DNA from: a virus
Length of the DNA: 20,410 nt
IMG/VR virus record: IMGVR_UViG_3300025147_000050
Span: 1 to 20,410 of that record
Reading direction: 5' to 3' (one strand)
Positions 1 to 5,892 of the stretch are shown piece after piece. The position numbers were made by a program, and so were the translations under genes. A model generated the notes under the pieces. It saw nothing but the letters and a program-made list of their open reading frames with translations. It was not told the origin of the DNA and did no database searches. Each line of letters starts with the position of its first letter. Within the stretch, counting starts at the first letter, position 1.

Positions 1-1
1 T

Positions 2-145
2 GACCAGGACAGCGACAAGGAGGATGTGAAAATCCGCGAATGCGACAACCCAAAAATGGTTCAGTTCTTTATGATGGCCTTCTATGGTGTTGGTTTCGAT
101 ACTCTTGACAAGAGGTTTATGAAAGTAATGAAATACTCAGTTTAA
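2..145 (+). CDS. 3' end of an unidentified protein, possibly a capsid or other virion protein
   Basis: An open frame enters from the left edge and stops at TAA 143-145, giving 47 C-terminal residues. The visible part runs D-Q-D-S-D-K-E-D-V-K-I-R-E-C-D then NPKMVQFFMMAFYGVGF and a basic end. It lies 10 bases before the next gene on the same strand, so it probably shares an operon with the tail-tube-like gene. A short acidic stretch followed by an aromatic, Gly-containing strand and a basic tail would suit the C-terminus of a major capsid or other virion protein. That is a guess from position and composition only. The start and the functional domain lie outside the window. Confidence 0.55.
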   Translation, partial: DQDSDKEDVKIRECDNPKMVQFFMMAFYGVGFDTLDKRFMKVMKYSV

Positions 146-155
146 TATCTGGAAT

Positions 156-734
156 ATGATTTTTGAAAATCTGACATGGCCGGCCGGGAAAGTAAACCCG
201 TCCGGCATTAAAACCAAGGTCTATTTTATTGACAAGAACTTCATTAAAACATGGCCTGCCGTTGCTCCTGCTCCTGCCACAGCTCTTGCTAACGTAACGT
301 TAGCAGGTGATTTTGAACTGGTAGTTGGTAAAATGTGGAACGAGCTTTACACGACCCAGGGAAAGGGGAAAGTAGATTTTGAACCAATTGGCGAAAAGGA
401 TTGTAAAATGTTCAACAATAAAGGGACGTTCAAGTTTCCTGATATCAGTAACGAGGCCAAAAGCCTGGCGAAATCTGCTATCAACTCGAATGTGATTTTT
501 GTTGTTCCGCTTCCTCACGAAACCGAAAAACGCTTTATCGTACTTGGTGACGAGAACTACGACCTGGAAGTAACGATCAAAGGTGATTCAGGTGATGCTC
601 CTGGTTCCGCAAAAGGAATTACGATCGAGGTAACAGCCCCGGCAACTACACCGCTTCCAAATTATACCGGAGCTTTGGTAACAGCAGCAGGGTCGCTTGA
701 TTGCGAAACCGGCGTATTTACCCCCATCCCATAA
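156..734 (+). CDS. probable phage tail tube-like (major tail) structural protein
   Basis: 192 aa starting at ATG 156. No membrane segment or signal peptide is visible. The sequence is rich in beta-forming residues, with a Pro/Ala-rich loop around residues 35-45 (AVAPAPATALANV). It ends in a short Ig-like or tube-like strand series: KGITIEVTAPATTPLPNYTG (residues 153-172), then a C-terminal T-G-A-L-V-T-A-A-G-S-L-D-C-E-T-G-V-F strand. Size, beta-rich composition and this C-terminus resemble tail tube proteins of Bacteroidetes phages; no catalytic motif is seen. A strong terminator follows directly, as expected for a highly expressed virion protein. A head decoration protein is the main alternative. 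Confidence 0.6.
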   Translation: MIFENLTWPAGKVNPSGIKTKVYFIDKNFIKTWPAVAPAPATALANVTLAGDFELVVGKMWNELYTTQGKGKVDFEPIGEKDCKMFNNKGTFKFPDISNEAKSLAKSAINSNVIFVVPLPHETEKRFIVLGDENYDLEVTIKGDSGDAPGSAKGITIEVTAPATTPLPNYTGALVTAAGSLDCETGVFTPIP

Positions 735-747
735 TCTATTAATGAAT

Positions 748-785
748 AAAACAAAGCCGGGGCCAACACTCCGGTTTTGTTTTTA
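748..785 (+). terminator. intrinsic terminator after the tail-tube-like gene
   Basis: Arms ACAAAGCCGG (751-760) and CCGGTTTTGT (771-780) pair over 10 bp with one G-U pair around a 10-base loop, and a T-rich tract follows (776-784). It sits 13 bases after the stop of the gene at 156 and just before the next start, so it would separate or attenuate the two. Confidence 0.8.
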
Positions 786-796
786 AAACTGTGATT

Positions 797-1567
797 ATGA
801 CACCACATGAAGAAATAAAAGATTGGCTGGAGTCTGAAAAGAAGGATTTTGAAGCCGGTTATATCTTGTTTGTCCGATTCTCCCACAACCGGGCGCTGGC
901 ATTGTACCTGGCACGGAAACACGATTTATTGAAGCTAACGTATGAGCTTCAAAAGATCAGCGACCGTCCCACACTGAAGGATGCTCCTGTTATGCCTATT
1001 GGTCCGGTACTGAAGATGGTTAAATCATCCGGAGAGAAAGCAAACGGAATTACCGATGCCGGCAATGTAATCGACAATGCAGAGCAGAAGGTCCGAATCA
1101 TCAAGGATGGCAAAGTTCAGTATGATGATCTTCCGGAAGAGCTTAAAAAGCTGTATGATGAAAATACAGCCAGTTACAAAAACATGCGCACGCTCCACGA
1201 ACAAATGAAGCTTGCTTCAACTGACGAGGAACGGGCAGAAAAACGGGCTATCATCGATACGCTTGATGATGGTATCTCCGGCAACTGGAAGATCATTGAT
1301 GACTGGGCTGCAGGGAAAATAACGGCTGATGATTTAGTCGCTGCAACCGGAGAGCAGGAAGAGTATAAACAGATCAACGCTGCAAGGACCTACCTATCGC
1401 GCAATATATCTAAGATGGAAACATTGAAAGATGAGAAGCACGAAAAGATGAAGCTTGATCTTCGCACCAGGGTAACGTTCCTGTGGTCGAAGAAAGCGGA
1501 TATCAGTCTTGAAACGCTGGTTAAACTGGCCAAACATGGCGTCATCGACGAAACTGAATTGGGTTAA
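797..1567 (+). CDS. conserved-looking phage protein of unknown function
   Basis: 256 aa from ATG 797. A GTG six bases upstream at 791 is in frame and could add two residues; ATG is preferred because the GTG abuts the terminator. The N-terminal 50 residues are compact and aromatic (EIKDWLESEKKDFEAGYILF then RFSHNRALALYLARKHD), with the look of a small helical domain. A charged middle region has short repeats of Glu/Lys helices (about 95-230). The C-terminus is a helix ending VKLAKHGVIDETELG. No enzyme motif, signal peptide or membrane segment is visible. It lies between a tail-tube-like gene and the PLD-like and terminase genes, so a role in assembly is possible but not shown. Confidence 0.75.
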   Translation: MTPHEEIKDWLESEKKDFEAGYILFVRFSHNRALALYLARKHDLLKLTYELQKISDRPTLKDAPVMPIGPVLKMVKSSGEKANGITDAGNVIDNAEQKVRIIKDGKVQYDDLPEELKKLYDENTASYKNMRTLHEQMKLASTDEERAEKRAIIDTLDDGISGNWKIIDDWAAGKITADDLVAATGEQEEYKQINAARTYLSRNISKMETLKDEKHEKMKLDLRTRVTFLWSKKADISLETLVKLAKHGVIDETELG

Positions 1568-2003
1568 CGGCATTGCCCCGTTCTTATCAAATCAAATTCA
1601 ATTTCAGGATGTATTTGATTTTATGTTGGATGACTGCGGAAGAGCTGATAAAATGGTTATCAGCTCTTTTGCTATTTCAGAGGCTCTGGTTCGCAGGATC
1701 ATCCGAAACCGGCACCGGATTGATCACCTGACATTATACCTGGACTTCACCATTGCCAGCCGTAATCCGCGAATGACCATGTTTGCAGCAAAAAATGTTG
1801 ATGAGCTTTACCTGACTAATAATCACAGTAAAACGATTTACACTTCAGGAAACGGGAAAGAGTACCTGGCGGTAATATCAAACAATGCAACCAATAATCA
1901 CCGGTACGAATGTGGACTGGTGATCAGTTCCAGGGAAGTGATCAGCCACTTCAGGGAACAATATAATCAGATGAAAAACGACAGTGTTAAGTGGGATGGA
2001 TAA
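1536..2003 (+). CDS. PLD-like (HKD half-motif) phage protein
   Basis: 155 aa if started at ATG 1536, overlapping the previous gene by 32 bases; the next in-frame ATG is 1623 (126 aa). The longer form is preferred because it keeps a helix (NGIAPFLSNQIQFQDVFDFM) that leads into the strand KMVISSFAIS. The C-terminal half carries H97-x-K99, then after 15 residues S115-N-N-A-T-N-N-x-R-x-E125. This matches the HxK...GSxN...N.E layout of phospholipase D-like nucleases and phosphatidyltransferases. The usual HKD aspartate is not in its normal place. Only one half-motif is present, so an active form would need to dimerise, as in Nuc-type single-domain PLD proteins. It sits directly before the terminase genes (8-base overlap with the next gene). 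A DNA-end or defence-related role is inference only. Confidence 0.65.
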   Translation: MASSTKLNWVNGIAPFLSNQIQFQDVFDFMLDDCGRADKMVISSFAISEALVRRIIRNRHRIDHLTLYLDFTIASRNPRMTMFAAKNVDELYLTNNHSKTIYTSGNGKEYLAVISNNATNNHRYECGLVISSREVISHFREQYNQMKNDSVKWDG

Positions 2004-2265
2004 AGAACTATTGGAGAAGGTTGAAGAGTATGCGTCGCTGTTTTTCACAGTTGACGAAATCTCATTGATAGTTGATCTGAGCCCGTCAGACTTTCGGCGT
2101 GAAGTGCGTTACGGCAAAAGTGACCTTGCCAAAGCATATCACCGGGGTAAGCTCAAAACAATGATAGAGATCAGACGGCTAACAGTTGAGTTTGCAAAAA
2201 AAGGGAGTCCACAGGCTGAAGCCTTTGTAAAGGATTACATCGAAAAACAGGAAGAAAATGAGTAG
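1996..2265 (+). CDS. small HTH-like protein upstream of the terminase
   Basis: 89 aa from ATG 1996, which overlaps the upstream stop (ATGGATAA). An in-frame GTG at 1984 is possible but lies deeper in the previous gene. The first half looks like a helix-turn-helix: EYASLFFTVDEISLIVDLSP then DFRREVRYGKSDLAKAYHRG. A charged helix ending in KDYIEKQEENE follows. This 'is the residue low in the regulatory cycle' type of HTH is common in the DNA-recognition part of terminase small subunits. The gene overlaps the next one by 8 bases and is part of the terminase block. It could be one of two proteins sharing the small-subunit role, or an accessory DNA-binding protein. Confidence 0.7.
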   Translation: MDKELLEKVEEYASLFFTVDEISLIVDLSPSDFRREVRYGKSDLAKAYHRGKLKTMIEIRRLTVEFAKKGSPQAEAFVKDYIEKQEENE

Positions 2266-2839
2266 AAAGGCGAATCTCGATAAGTTTCATGATGTGCTGT
2301 TCAAAGATTTTGATGAACAGCAGCATCTTACGCTGGTTGAACGCGAACAGCTGAAGCGTTATCGGGCTGCCTATGCTCAATCACTCGAAAACCCATCAAT
2401 CACAGATACAAAACTGCGTGATTACCTGATGAATGAATATGGCATATCGCAAACTCAGGCCTATTACGATATCGCAAATATCAGGATCCTGCTCGGAAAT
2501 GTGCGCAATGCCGGAAAAAATTGGGTCCGGTACCTGGTAAACGAAACGCTCAAAGAAGCCATTGAAGCCTGCAGGACAAAAAAGAAGTGGAAAGAGGTAA
2601 TACTTGCAACTAATGTTTTAGGCAAATACAATAAACTCGATAAAGATGATGCAACGGAATATCCCTGGGAGGATATTCTTCCGATCCCTATTGAGCCAAC
2701 CAATGACGTGACGGTACTAAAGGTAAAACCACTTGCCAATAAAGAAGAGGAAATCCGAAAGATGTACGAAAAGTACAAAGGCGAAATAGATATTGAAGAC
2801 ATTGGTTATGAAGAGGTAGAAAATGAGCGAAACGATTGA
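2258..2839 (+). CDS. putative terminase small subunit
   Basis: 193 aa from ATG 2258, overlapping the previous stop (ATGAGTAG) and itself overlapping the large terminase start by 17 bases. Residues about 40-85 (NPSITDTKLRDYLMNEYGIS then QTQAYYDIANIRILLGNVRN) form a helix-turn-helix-like DNA-recognition segment. A helical oligomerisation-type region follows (about 90-125), then an acidic C-terminus (EIDIEDIGYEEVENERND) of the kind that contacts the motor subunit. The small subunit recognises the packaging site and loads the large subunit. The call rests on the HTH, the size and its position directly before the large terminase; the family itself is divergent. Confidence 0.7.
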   Translation: MSRKANLDKFHDVLFKDFDEQQHLTLVEREQLKRYRAAYAQSLENPSITDTKLRDYLMNEYGISQTQAYYDIANIRILLGNVRNAGKNWVRYLVNETLKEAIEACRTKKKWKEVILATNVLGKYNKLDKDDATEYPWEDILPIPIEPTNDVTVLKVKPLANKEEEIRKMYEKYKGEIDIEDIGYEEVENERND

Positions 2840-4448
2840 TAAAAAGAAAATATACTTTTCCGATCCGCAGCTGGAGTTTCGCTATACAGCAGCTCACACC
2901 AGTGTTGTGGTTGCTGGTCGTCGATTTGGAAAAACTCACGGCTTAGCAGCTCCCTGGCTTTTACGGAATGTGCAATATATGCCCCGTGCTGCAGGAGCTA
3001 TTGTCGGTTCCACTTTTCAGCAGATCCTTACCCGAACACTTCCGGGAACATTGACAGCTCTTGAAGATATGGGGTTTTACCGTAACGTCCATTATTTTGT
3101 CGGAAGGAAACCGCCTATAACTGCAGGATTTAAGAAACCTGTCCGGGAACCGGTTTCCTTTGATCATGTTATAAGTTGGTATAACGGATCTGTTCAATAT
3201 TTGATTTCCCAGGATATTCCCGGATCATCCAACTCACTCACGCTTCAGTACGTAATGGGTGATGAAGCAAAGTTCCTGAATTTCGATAAATTGAAAGATG
3301 AGACTTTTCCGGCAAATGGTGGATTTAAAGGATCATGGGCAAATTGCCCCTGGCTAAACTCAATGCTTTTCATCTCAGACATGCCAACTACCAAGAAAGG
3401 ATCATGGTTCCTGAATTATGCTGATAAGATGGACCCTGAGTTAATCAATATGATTCAATCCCTGGTAAAAGAGATTTTCAGGCTAAAATCACAAATACAA
3501 AATACCTACACGGTTCGAATGATCCGGGAATATCAGCTGAAGCTCGCGCAGTTCCGCAGCATTGCTGTTTATTACCGTGAATGGTCATCCATCGAAAATA
3601 TTGAACTATTAGGCAAGAAGTATATTCAACAGATGAAGCGGGACCTTCCACCACTTGTTTTTCAAACATCTATCCTTTGCATCCGCCCGGGGAAGCTGAA
3701 GGACGGGTTTTACCCTGCATTGTCCGAAACAAGGCATATGTATTCAGCTTACGATAACTCATACCTGCTCAATCTTGATTATGATTTAGATAAGATTAAA
3801 GAACCCGACTGCCGGCAGGATGGAGACTTAGATCTGGATGATCCTATCAGGGTTGCATTCGATTATAACTCTGATATCAATTGGCTCGTATGTGGACAGC
3901 CTTCATGGTCTAAGGCAAAAGTAATCAAATCATTCTATGTGAAGTATGAGCGTAAGTTGCGTGAGGTTGTTGATGACTTCTGCAAATACTACCGTTTTCA
4001 TCATTCCAAAGAGGTTGTCTATTACTATGACAATACAGCACTGGGCAGTAACTATGCCGTAAGTGATGAGGATTTTGCTTCTGTTATCTGCTCACAGTTC
4101 GAGAAGAACAGATGGACAGTGAACAGGCAGCACATAGGCAACCCATTACGCCACAATGAAAAGTACCTGATCTTTGACCAGGCATTCAAAGGACAGAAGT
4201 ACCTGATGCCTCAAATCAATCAGCCAAACAATGAAGCCCTTGTATTAGGGTTACAACATGCAGGTGTTAGGATTGGATCACACGGCTTTCAGAAGGATAA
4301 GTCTGAGGAGAAGAACAAAGAGACAGAAGAAAGCCTGTTGGAACATCGCACAGATGGCACTGATGCCTTTGATACCCTAATGATAGGCATGATGCTGTAT
4401 CCGGTGAAGGGCAGCGTTGGTGGTGGGTTGGGTAGTTCTTGGATATAG
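2823..4448 (+). CDS. terL: phage terminase large subunit (packaging ATPase and nuclease)
   Basis: 541 aa, a normal length for the family. The N-terminal ATPase has a Walker A motif AGRRFGKT (31-38) and a Walker B LQYVMGDEAKFL (141-152, D147/E148). A long coiled helical insertion follows (about 205-250, LVKEIFRLKSQIQNTYTVRM). The C-terminal RNase H-fold nuclease shows three acidic sites: D347 in VAFDYN, D403 in YYDNTALGSNY, and D514 within DGTDAFDTLMIG. The enzyme pumps phage DNA into the prohead and cuts it into genome units. It overlaps the small-subunit gene by 17 bases. No portal gene follows it; the portal lies 5.4 kb away, beyond an accessory region. The last residues (GSVGGGLGSSWI) form a flexible Gly-rich tail. 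Confidence 0.95.
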   Translation: MSETIDKKKIYFSDPQLEFRYTAAHTSVVVAGRRFGKTHGLAAPWLLRNVQYMPRAAGAIVGSTFQQILTRTLPGTLTALEDMGFYRNVHYFVGRKPPITAGFKKPVREPVSFDHVISWYNGSVQYLISQDIPGSSNSLTLQYVMGDEAKFLNFDKLKDETFPANGGFKGSWANCPWLNSMLFISDMPTTKKGSWFLNYADKMDPELINMIQSLVKEIFRLKSQIQNTYTVRMIREYQLKLAQFRSIAVYYREWSSIENIELLGKKYIQQMKRDLPPLVFQTSILCIRPGKLKDGFYPALSETRHMYSAYDNSYLLNLDYDLDKIKEPDCRQDGDLDLDDPIRVAFDYNSDINWLVCGQPSWSKAKVIKSFYVKYERKLREVVDDFCKYYRFHHSKEVVYYYDNTALGSNYAVSDEDFASVICSQFEKNRWTVNRQHIGNPLRHNEKYLIFDQAFKGQKYLMPQINQPNNEALVLGLQHAGVRIGSHGFQKDKSEEKNKETEESLLEHRTDGTDAFDTLMIGMMLYPVKGSVGGGLGSSWI

Positions 4449-4483
4449 ATAATCATCAATGGTAATTACTTCCACCTTTTTCT

Positions 4484-4491
4484 TACTTTTG
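4484..4491 (+). promoter_or_regulatory. candidate -7 element after terL
   Basis: TACTTTTG fits the Bacteroidetes -7 consensus TAnnTTTG exactly. No good TTTG is found 19-21 bases upstream, so the promoter is weak or activator-dependent. It would start transcription near 4496-4499, at the left end of the structured leader. Confidence 0.4.
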
Positions 4492-4495
4492 CCAA

Positions 4496-4640
4496 ACGAC
4501 ACAATATGATTTATAATGCAGCAGAACAGTATGCCATACTGGGCTGTGAGCATGGGTGAAAGTCCCTCGCTACTGTTTTTGCTGCGAAGCAATCTGTTGT
4601 GTCGTACCACACAGCCCTTCTTTTATACGACACAACATGA
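4496..4640 (+). promoter_or_regulatory. candidate structured switch-like mRNA leader
   Basis: Complementary segments found by eye: P0, 4496-4506 with 4595-4605 (9 bp plus G-U and A-U); P1, 4518-4531 with 4571-4585 (13-14 bp, one bulge); P2, GGGCTGTG 4541-4548 with CACAGCCC 4610-4617; P3, TTGCT-GCGA-AGCAA 4579-4592, a GNRA-capped hairpin; P4, 4595-4606 with 4626-4637 (12 bp, perfect). P0 and P4 compete for the same strand, as do P1 and P3. P2 and P4 together would form a pseudoknot. P4 covers the A of the start codon at 4637. A GGG-TGAAAGT-CCC hairpin lies inside at 4554-4566. The pattern suggests a two-state translational switch. No energy was computed and no known RNA class is claimed. Confidence 0.5.
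4506..4559 (+). CDS. possible 17-residue leader peptide
   Basis: ATG 4506 opens a frame encoding MIYNAAEQYAILGCEHG and stopping at TGA 4557. The start is preceded by ACGACACAAT, nearly identical to ACGACACAAC before the start at 4637, so both may use the same kind of initiation region. The stop lies in the small hairpin 4554-4566. Past the TGA the frame stays open to 4640, where it would end in an ATGA overlap with the 56-aa gene. It is a candidate upstream peptide only; so short a frame can arise by chance. Confidence 0.25.
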   Translation: MIYNAAEQYAILGCEHG

Positions 4641-4807
4641 GTAAGTTCCAATTGATCTATGAAATTGAAGCTGATGACATCAAGCAAGTTATTGCCATCG
4701 CTCTCCAGTCCTATGACCTCACAGGAATCGAACCCACCCGAATCATAACAGAAACGGAATCTATTGCATGGGTAAGACAGGAGATGATCAAGGCCATCAC
4801 TAAGTAA
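4637..4807 (+). CDS. small protein of unknown function
   Basis: 56 aa from ATG 4637. The frame is open further upstream to 4556, but that part runs through the structured leader and gives a Cys-rich, implausible sequence, so the ATG that follows ACGACACAAC is preferred. The protein is a compact alpha/beta-type sequence: FQLIYEIEADDIKQVIAIAL, then TGIEPTRIITETESIAW and a helix ending in K. No membrane segment or motif is recognised. Its start codon is the end of a 12-bp inverted repeat, so translation could be controlled by RNA folding. It is the only likely gene between terL and the accessory cassette at 5350. Confidence 0.55.
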   Translation: MSKFQLIYEIEADDIKQVIAIALQSYDLTGIEPTRIITETESIAWVRQEMIKAITK

Positions 4808-4885
4808 TCCATCACCATTTATCTATCGGCATTGCATACGTCATGTAATTACATGCGTGCGCACCATCTCCTGTACGGCGCGTCC

Positions 4886-4906
4886 TGTTTAGAATCATTC
4901 TAAACA
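4886..4906. promoter_or_regulatory. Fur/PerR-family-like palindromic operator
   Basis: TGTTTAGAAT-C-ATTCTAAACA is a perfect 10-1-10 inverted repeat. Its core TTAGAATCATTCTAA differs from the PerR box TTATAATNATTATAA at two symmetrical positions and resembles the TTTAGAA...TTCTAAA half-sites bound by other Fur-family regulators such as Irr. No Fur-family gene is in the window, so a host regulator is inferred. The nearest downstream gene starts at 5350. Confidence 0.45.
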
Positions 4907-4980
4907 CTCGGGCATATACCGTAAAATTATGTAAAAAATAATGACATTTCCACGCAGGGCGGGGCGGGGTCTTCTGACGG

Positions 4981-5016
4981 AAAAGGGGGAAACCTTCCCC
5001 CTTTGACCTCCTTTTT
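4981..5016 (+). terminator. strong G/C hairpin, possible terminator
   Basis: AAAGGGGGAA (4982-4991) pairs perfectly with TTCCCCCTTT (4995-5004) around a 3-base loop. The T-run (5012-5016) begins 8 bases after the stem, further than usual, so termination efficiency is uncertain. It could close the unit of the 56-aa gene. Confidence 0.45.
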
Positions 5017-5050
5017 AAATCTGAATATCTGAATATTAGATTTTAATTCA

Positions 5051-5139
5051 TTGAAATACTTTGATACCGGCTTAAAATATTTTTTTCGGTCAAAAAACGA
5101 AGCTATCAGAAAGCGACCTTTGAATTATTTTGATGCCGG
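5051..5139. repeat. pair of imperfect 20-base direct repeats
   Basis: Copies at 5051-5070 and 5120-5139 read TTGAAATACTTTGATACCGG and TTGAATTATTTTGATGCCGG, identical at 17 of 20 positions and 69 bases apart. In one frame both encode a Tyr-Phe-Asp-x-Gly peptide. Confidence 0.5.
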
Positions 5140-5252
5140 TAATCATTTTTTCACAAAAATAAATTTTGCTTTATCCTGCGAAACCACACCGCAAAACCAC
5201 ATCATAAAAACATATAACATGTTGAATGATAGGTTTATAGATCAAATAAATA

Positions 5253-5284
5253 TTTGCGTATGTCGTTTAATAGTAGTACTTTTA
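5253..5284 (+). promoter_or_regulatory. Bacteroidetes-type promoter for the 5350-6790 cassette
   Basis: TTTG (5253-5256), 20 bases, then TACTTTTA (5277-5284): a full -33 match and one mismatch in the -7 TAnnTTTG. The spacing equals that of the promoters at 7039 and 8827. Transcription would begin near 5290, so the hairpin 5288-5315 would lie at the very 5' end of the mRNA. Confidence 0.6.
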
Positions 5285-5287
5285 GGA

Positions 5288-5330
5288 AGAGTTAAGAGGG
5301 TAACCACTTAACTCTAAAGACAAATTTTAC
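5288..5330 (+). promoter_or_regulatory. 5' hairpin plus shared 14-base leader motif, copy 1
   Basis: AGAGTTAAG (5288-5296) pairs perfectly with CTTAACTCT (5307-5315). AAGACAAATTTTAC follows at 5317-5330, 19 bases before the start at 5350. The same 14-mer directly follows an unrelated hairpin before the gene at 5893. Confidence 0.55.
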
Positions 5331-5349
5331 TCATTTTAAATTTTAAACG

Positions 5350-5829
5350 ATGGTACAGAAAAAAGAAACTACCTTGGTAAAGGTAGAAGGGGGCAAGAAT
5401 GCCCAGGAATTTACACAGGCAACCATTTCCGAGATGGTGAACCCAACCGCCCAGGAGCAACCCGAAAGCGTTGAAGAACTAAAAACACAGGTTCTTGAAT
5501 TGAAAAAACGGCTTTTAGCCATTCCCCAAAATCTTGATGATCGAATCAAGTACTTTAATGAGAAAAAGGATTTAATCCGACGTCTGGCAATATTAAACGC
5601 CAATACCGAAGCATTGGAAGTACACACCCAAAAATTACATGAGATTGCAGAAATCAACGATTTTGAAACGGAAGATTATTCTTTAACGGTAGAGGGTGGA
5701 ACAGGCTCATACAGGAAAGCAAACATTTTTCTGTTGAAAAACCCTGTTATTATTGGTGAGGTTATAGCCTTTATGATGGGAAGGATTGACGTTAAGCGGT
5801 TAGAACTGGCCGCACAAATAGAAGCATAA
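5350..5829 (+). CDS. coiled-coil protein of unknown function
   Basis: 159 aa from ATG 5350, the first good start after the leader. Residues 1-35 are polar and probably disordered. Residues about 38-58 (SVEELKTQVLELKKRLLAIP) are a coiled-coil helix, followed by a second charged helical stretch (DDRIKYFNEKKDLIRRLAIL). The C-terminal half contains a beta-type segment with GGTGSYRKANIFLLKNP and a final helix. No enzymatic motif, signal peptide or membrane helix is seen. The two following genes (ArdC-N-like and RadC-like) are typical cargo of conjugative elements, so this one may belong to the same cargo class. It uses a leader similar to that of the gene at 5893, suggesting coordinated expression. 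Confidence 0.7.
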   Translation: MVQKKETTLVKVEGGKNAQEFTQATISEMVNPTAQEQPESVEELKTQVLELKKRLLAIPQNLDDRIKYFNEKKDLIRRLAILNANTEALEVHTQKLHEIAEINDFETEDYSLTVEGGTGSYRKANIFLLKNPVIIGEVIAFMMGRIDVKRLELAAQIEA

Positions 5830-5860
5830 AAAAAAGGGGGTTGCACTCCTGCAGCCCCCT
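5827..5860 (-). terminator. strong hairpin oriented as a minus-strand terminator
   Basis: AGGGGGTTGC (5835-5844) pairs with GCAGCCCCCT (5851-5860) with one G-U pair and a 6-base loop. Eight A residues (5828-5835) precede it, which on the minus strand is a T-run after the stem. On the + strand no T-run follows. No minus-strand gene is present, so it may instead stabilise or define the 5' end of the downstream + strand message. Confidence 0.5.
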
Positions 5861-5874
5861 AAGACAAATTTTAC
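5861..5874 (+). promoter_or_regulatory. shared 14-base leader motif, copy 2
   Basis: AAGACAAATTTTAC is identical to 5317-5330 and again lies directly after a hairpin (5835-5860). The start at 5893 follows 18 bases later, and both starts have the context CGATG. Confidence 0.55.
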
Positions 5875-5892
5875 CACTCAATAAATTAAGCG

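Larger units (their letters stand above)
4808..5252 (+). other. gene-poor structured intergenic stretch
   Basis: I find no convincing gene here. It holds a CATGTAATTACATG palindrome (4842-4855), a Fur/PerR-like palindrome (4886-4906), three close G-runs (4957-4969), a 10-bp hairpin (4982-5004), an AT-rich hairpin (5018-5042) and two imperfect 20-base direct repeats (5051-5070 and 5120-5139). The right half is strongly AT-rich. Regulatory, origin-like or att-like roles are all possible and none is shown. Confidence 0.6.

Noticed and set aside
4549-4592. Resemblance of GGGTGAAAGTCCC and CGCTACTGT to parts of a group II intron or a cobalamin riboswitch
   Set aside because: No reverse transcriptase, domain V or exon junction is present, and the B12 box is missing. 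Short motif likeness alone is not enough; an Rfam/Infernal scan would decide.
4377-4610. Minus-strand open frames such as this one
   Set aside because: They are antisense to confident + strand genes or to the RNA element and show no recognisable protein or promoter.
4556-4636. N-terminal extension of the 56-aa gene
   Set aside because: It would translate the structured leader into a Cys-rich peptide; the ATG at 4637 has the repeated initiation context.
5051-5311. 86-codon open frame starting at TTG
   Set aside because: AT-rich, ends inside the hairpin before the gene at 5350, contains the promoter at 5253-5284 and has no plausible leader or family. Treated as non-coding.
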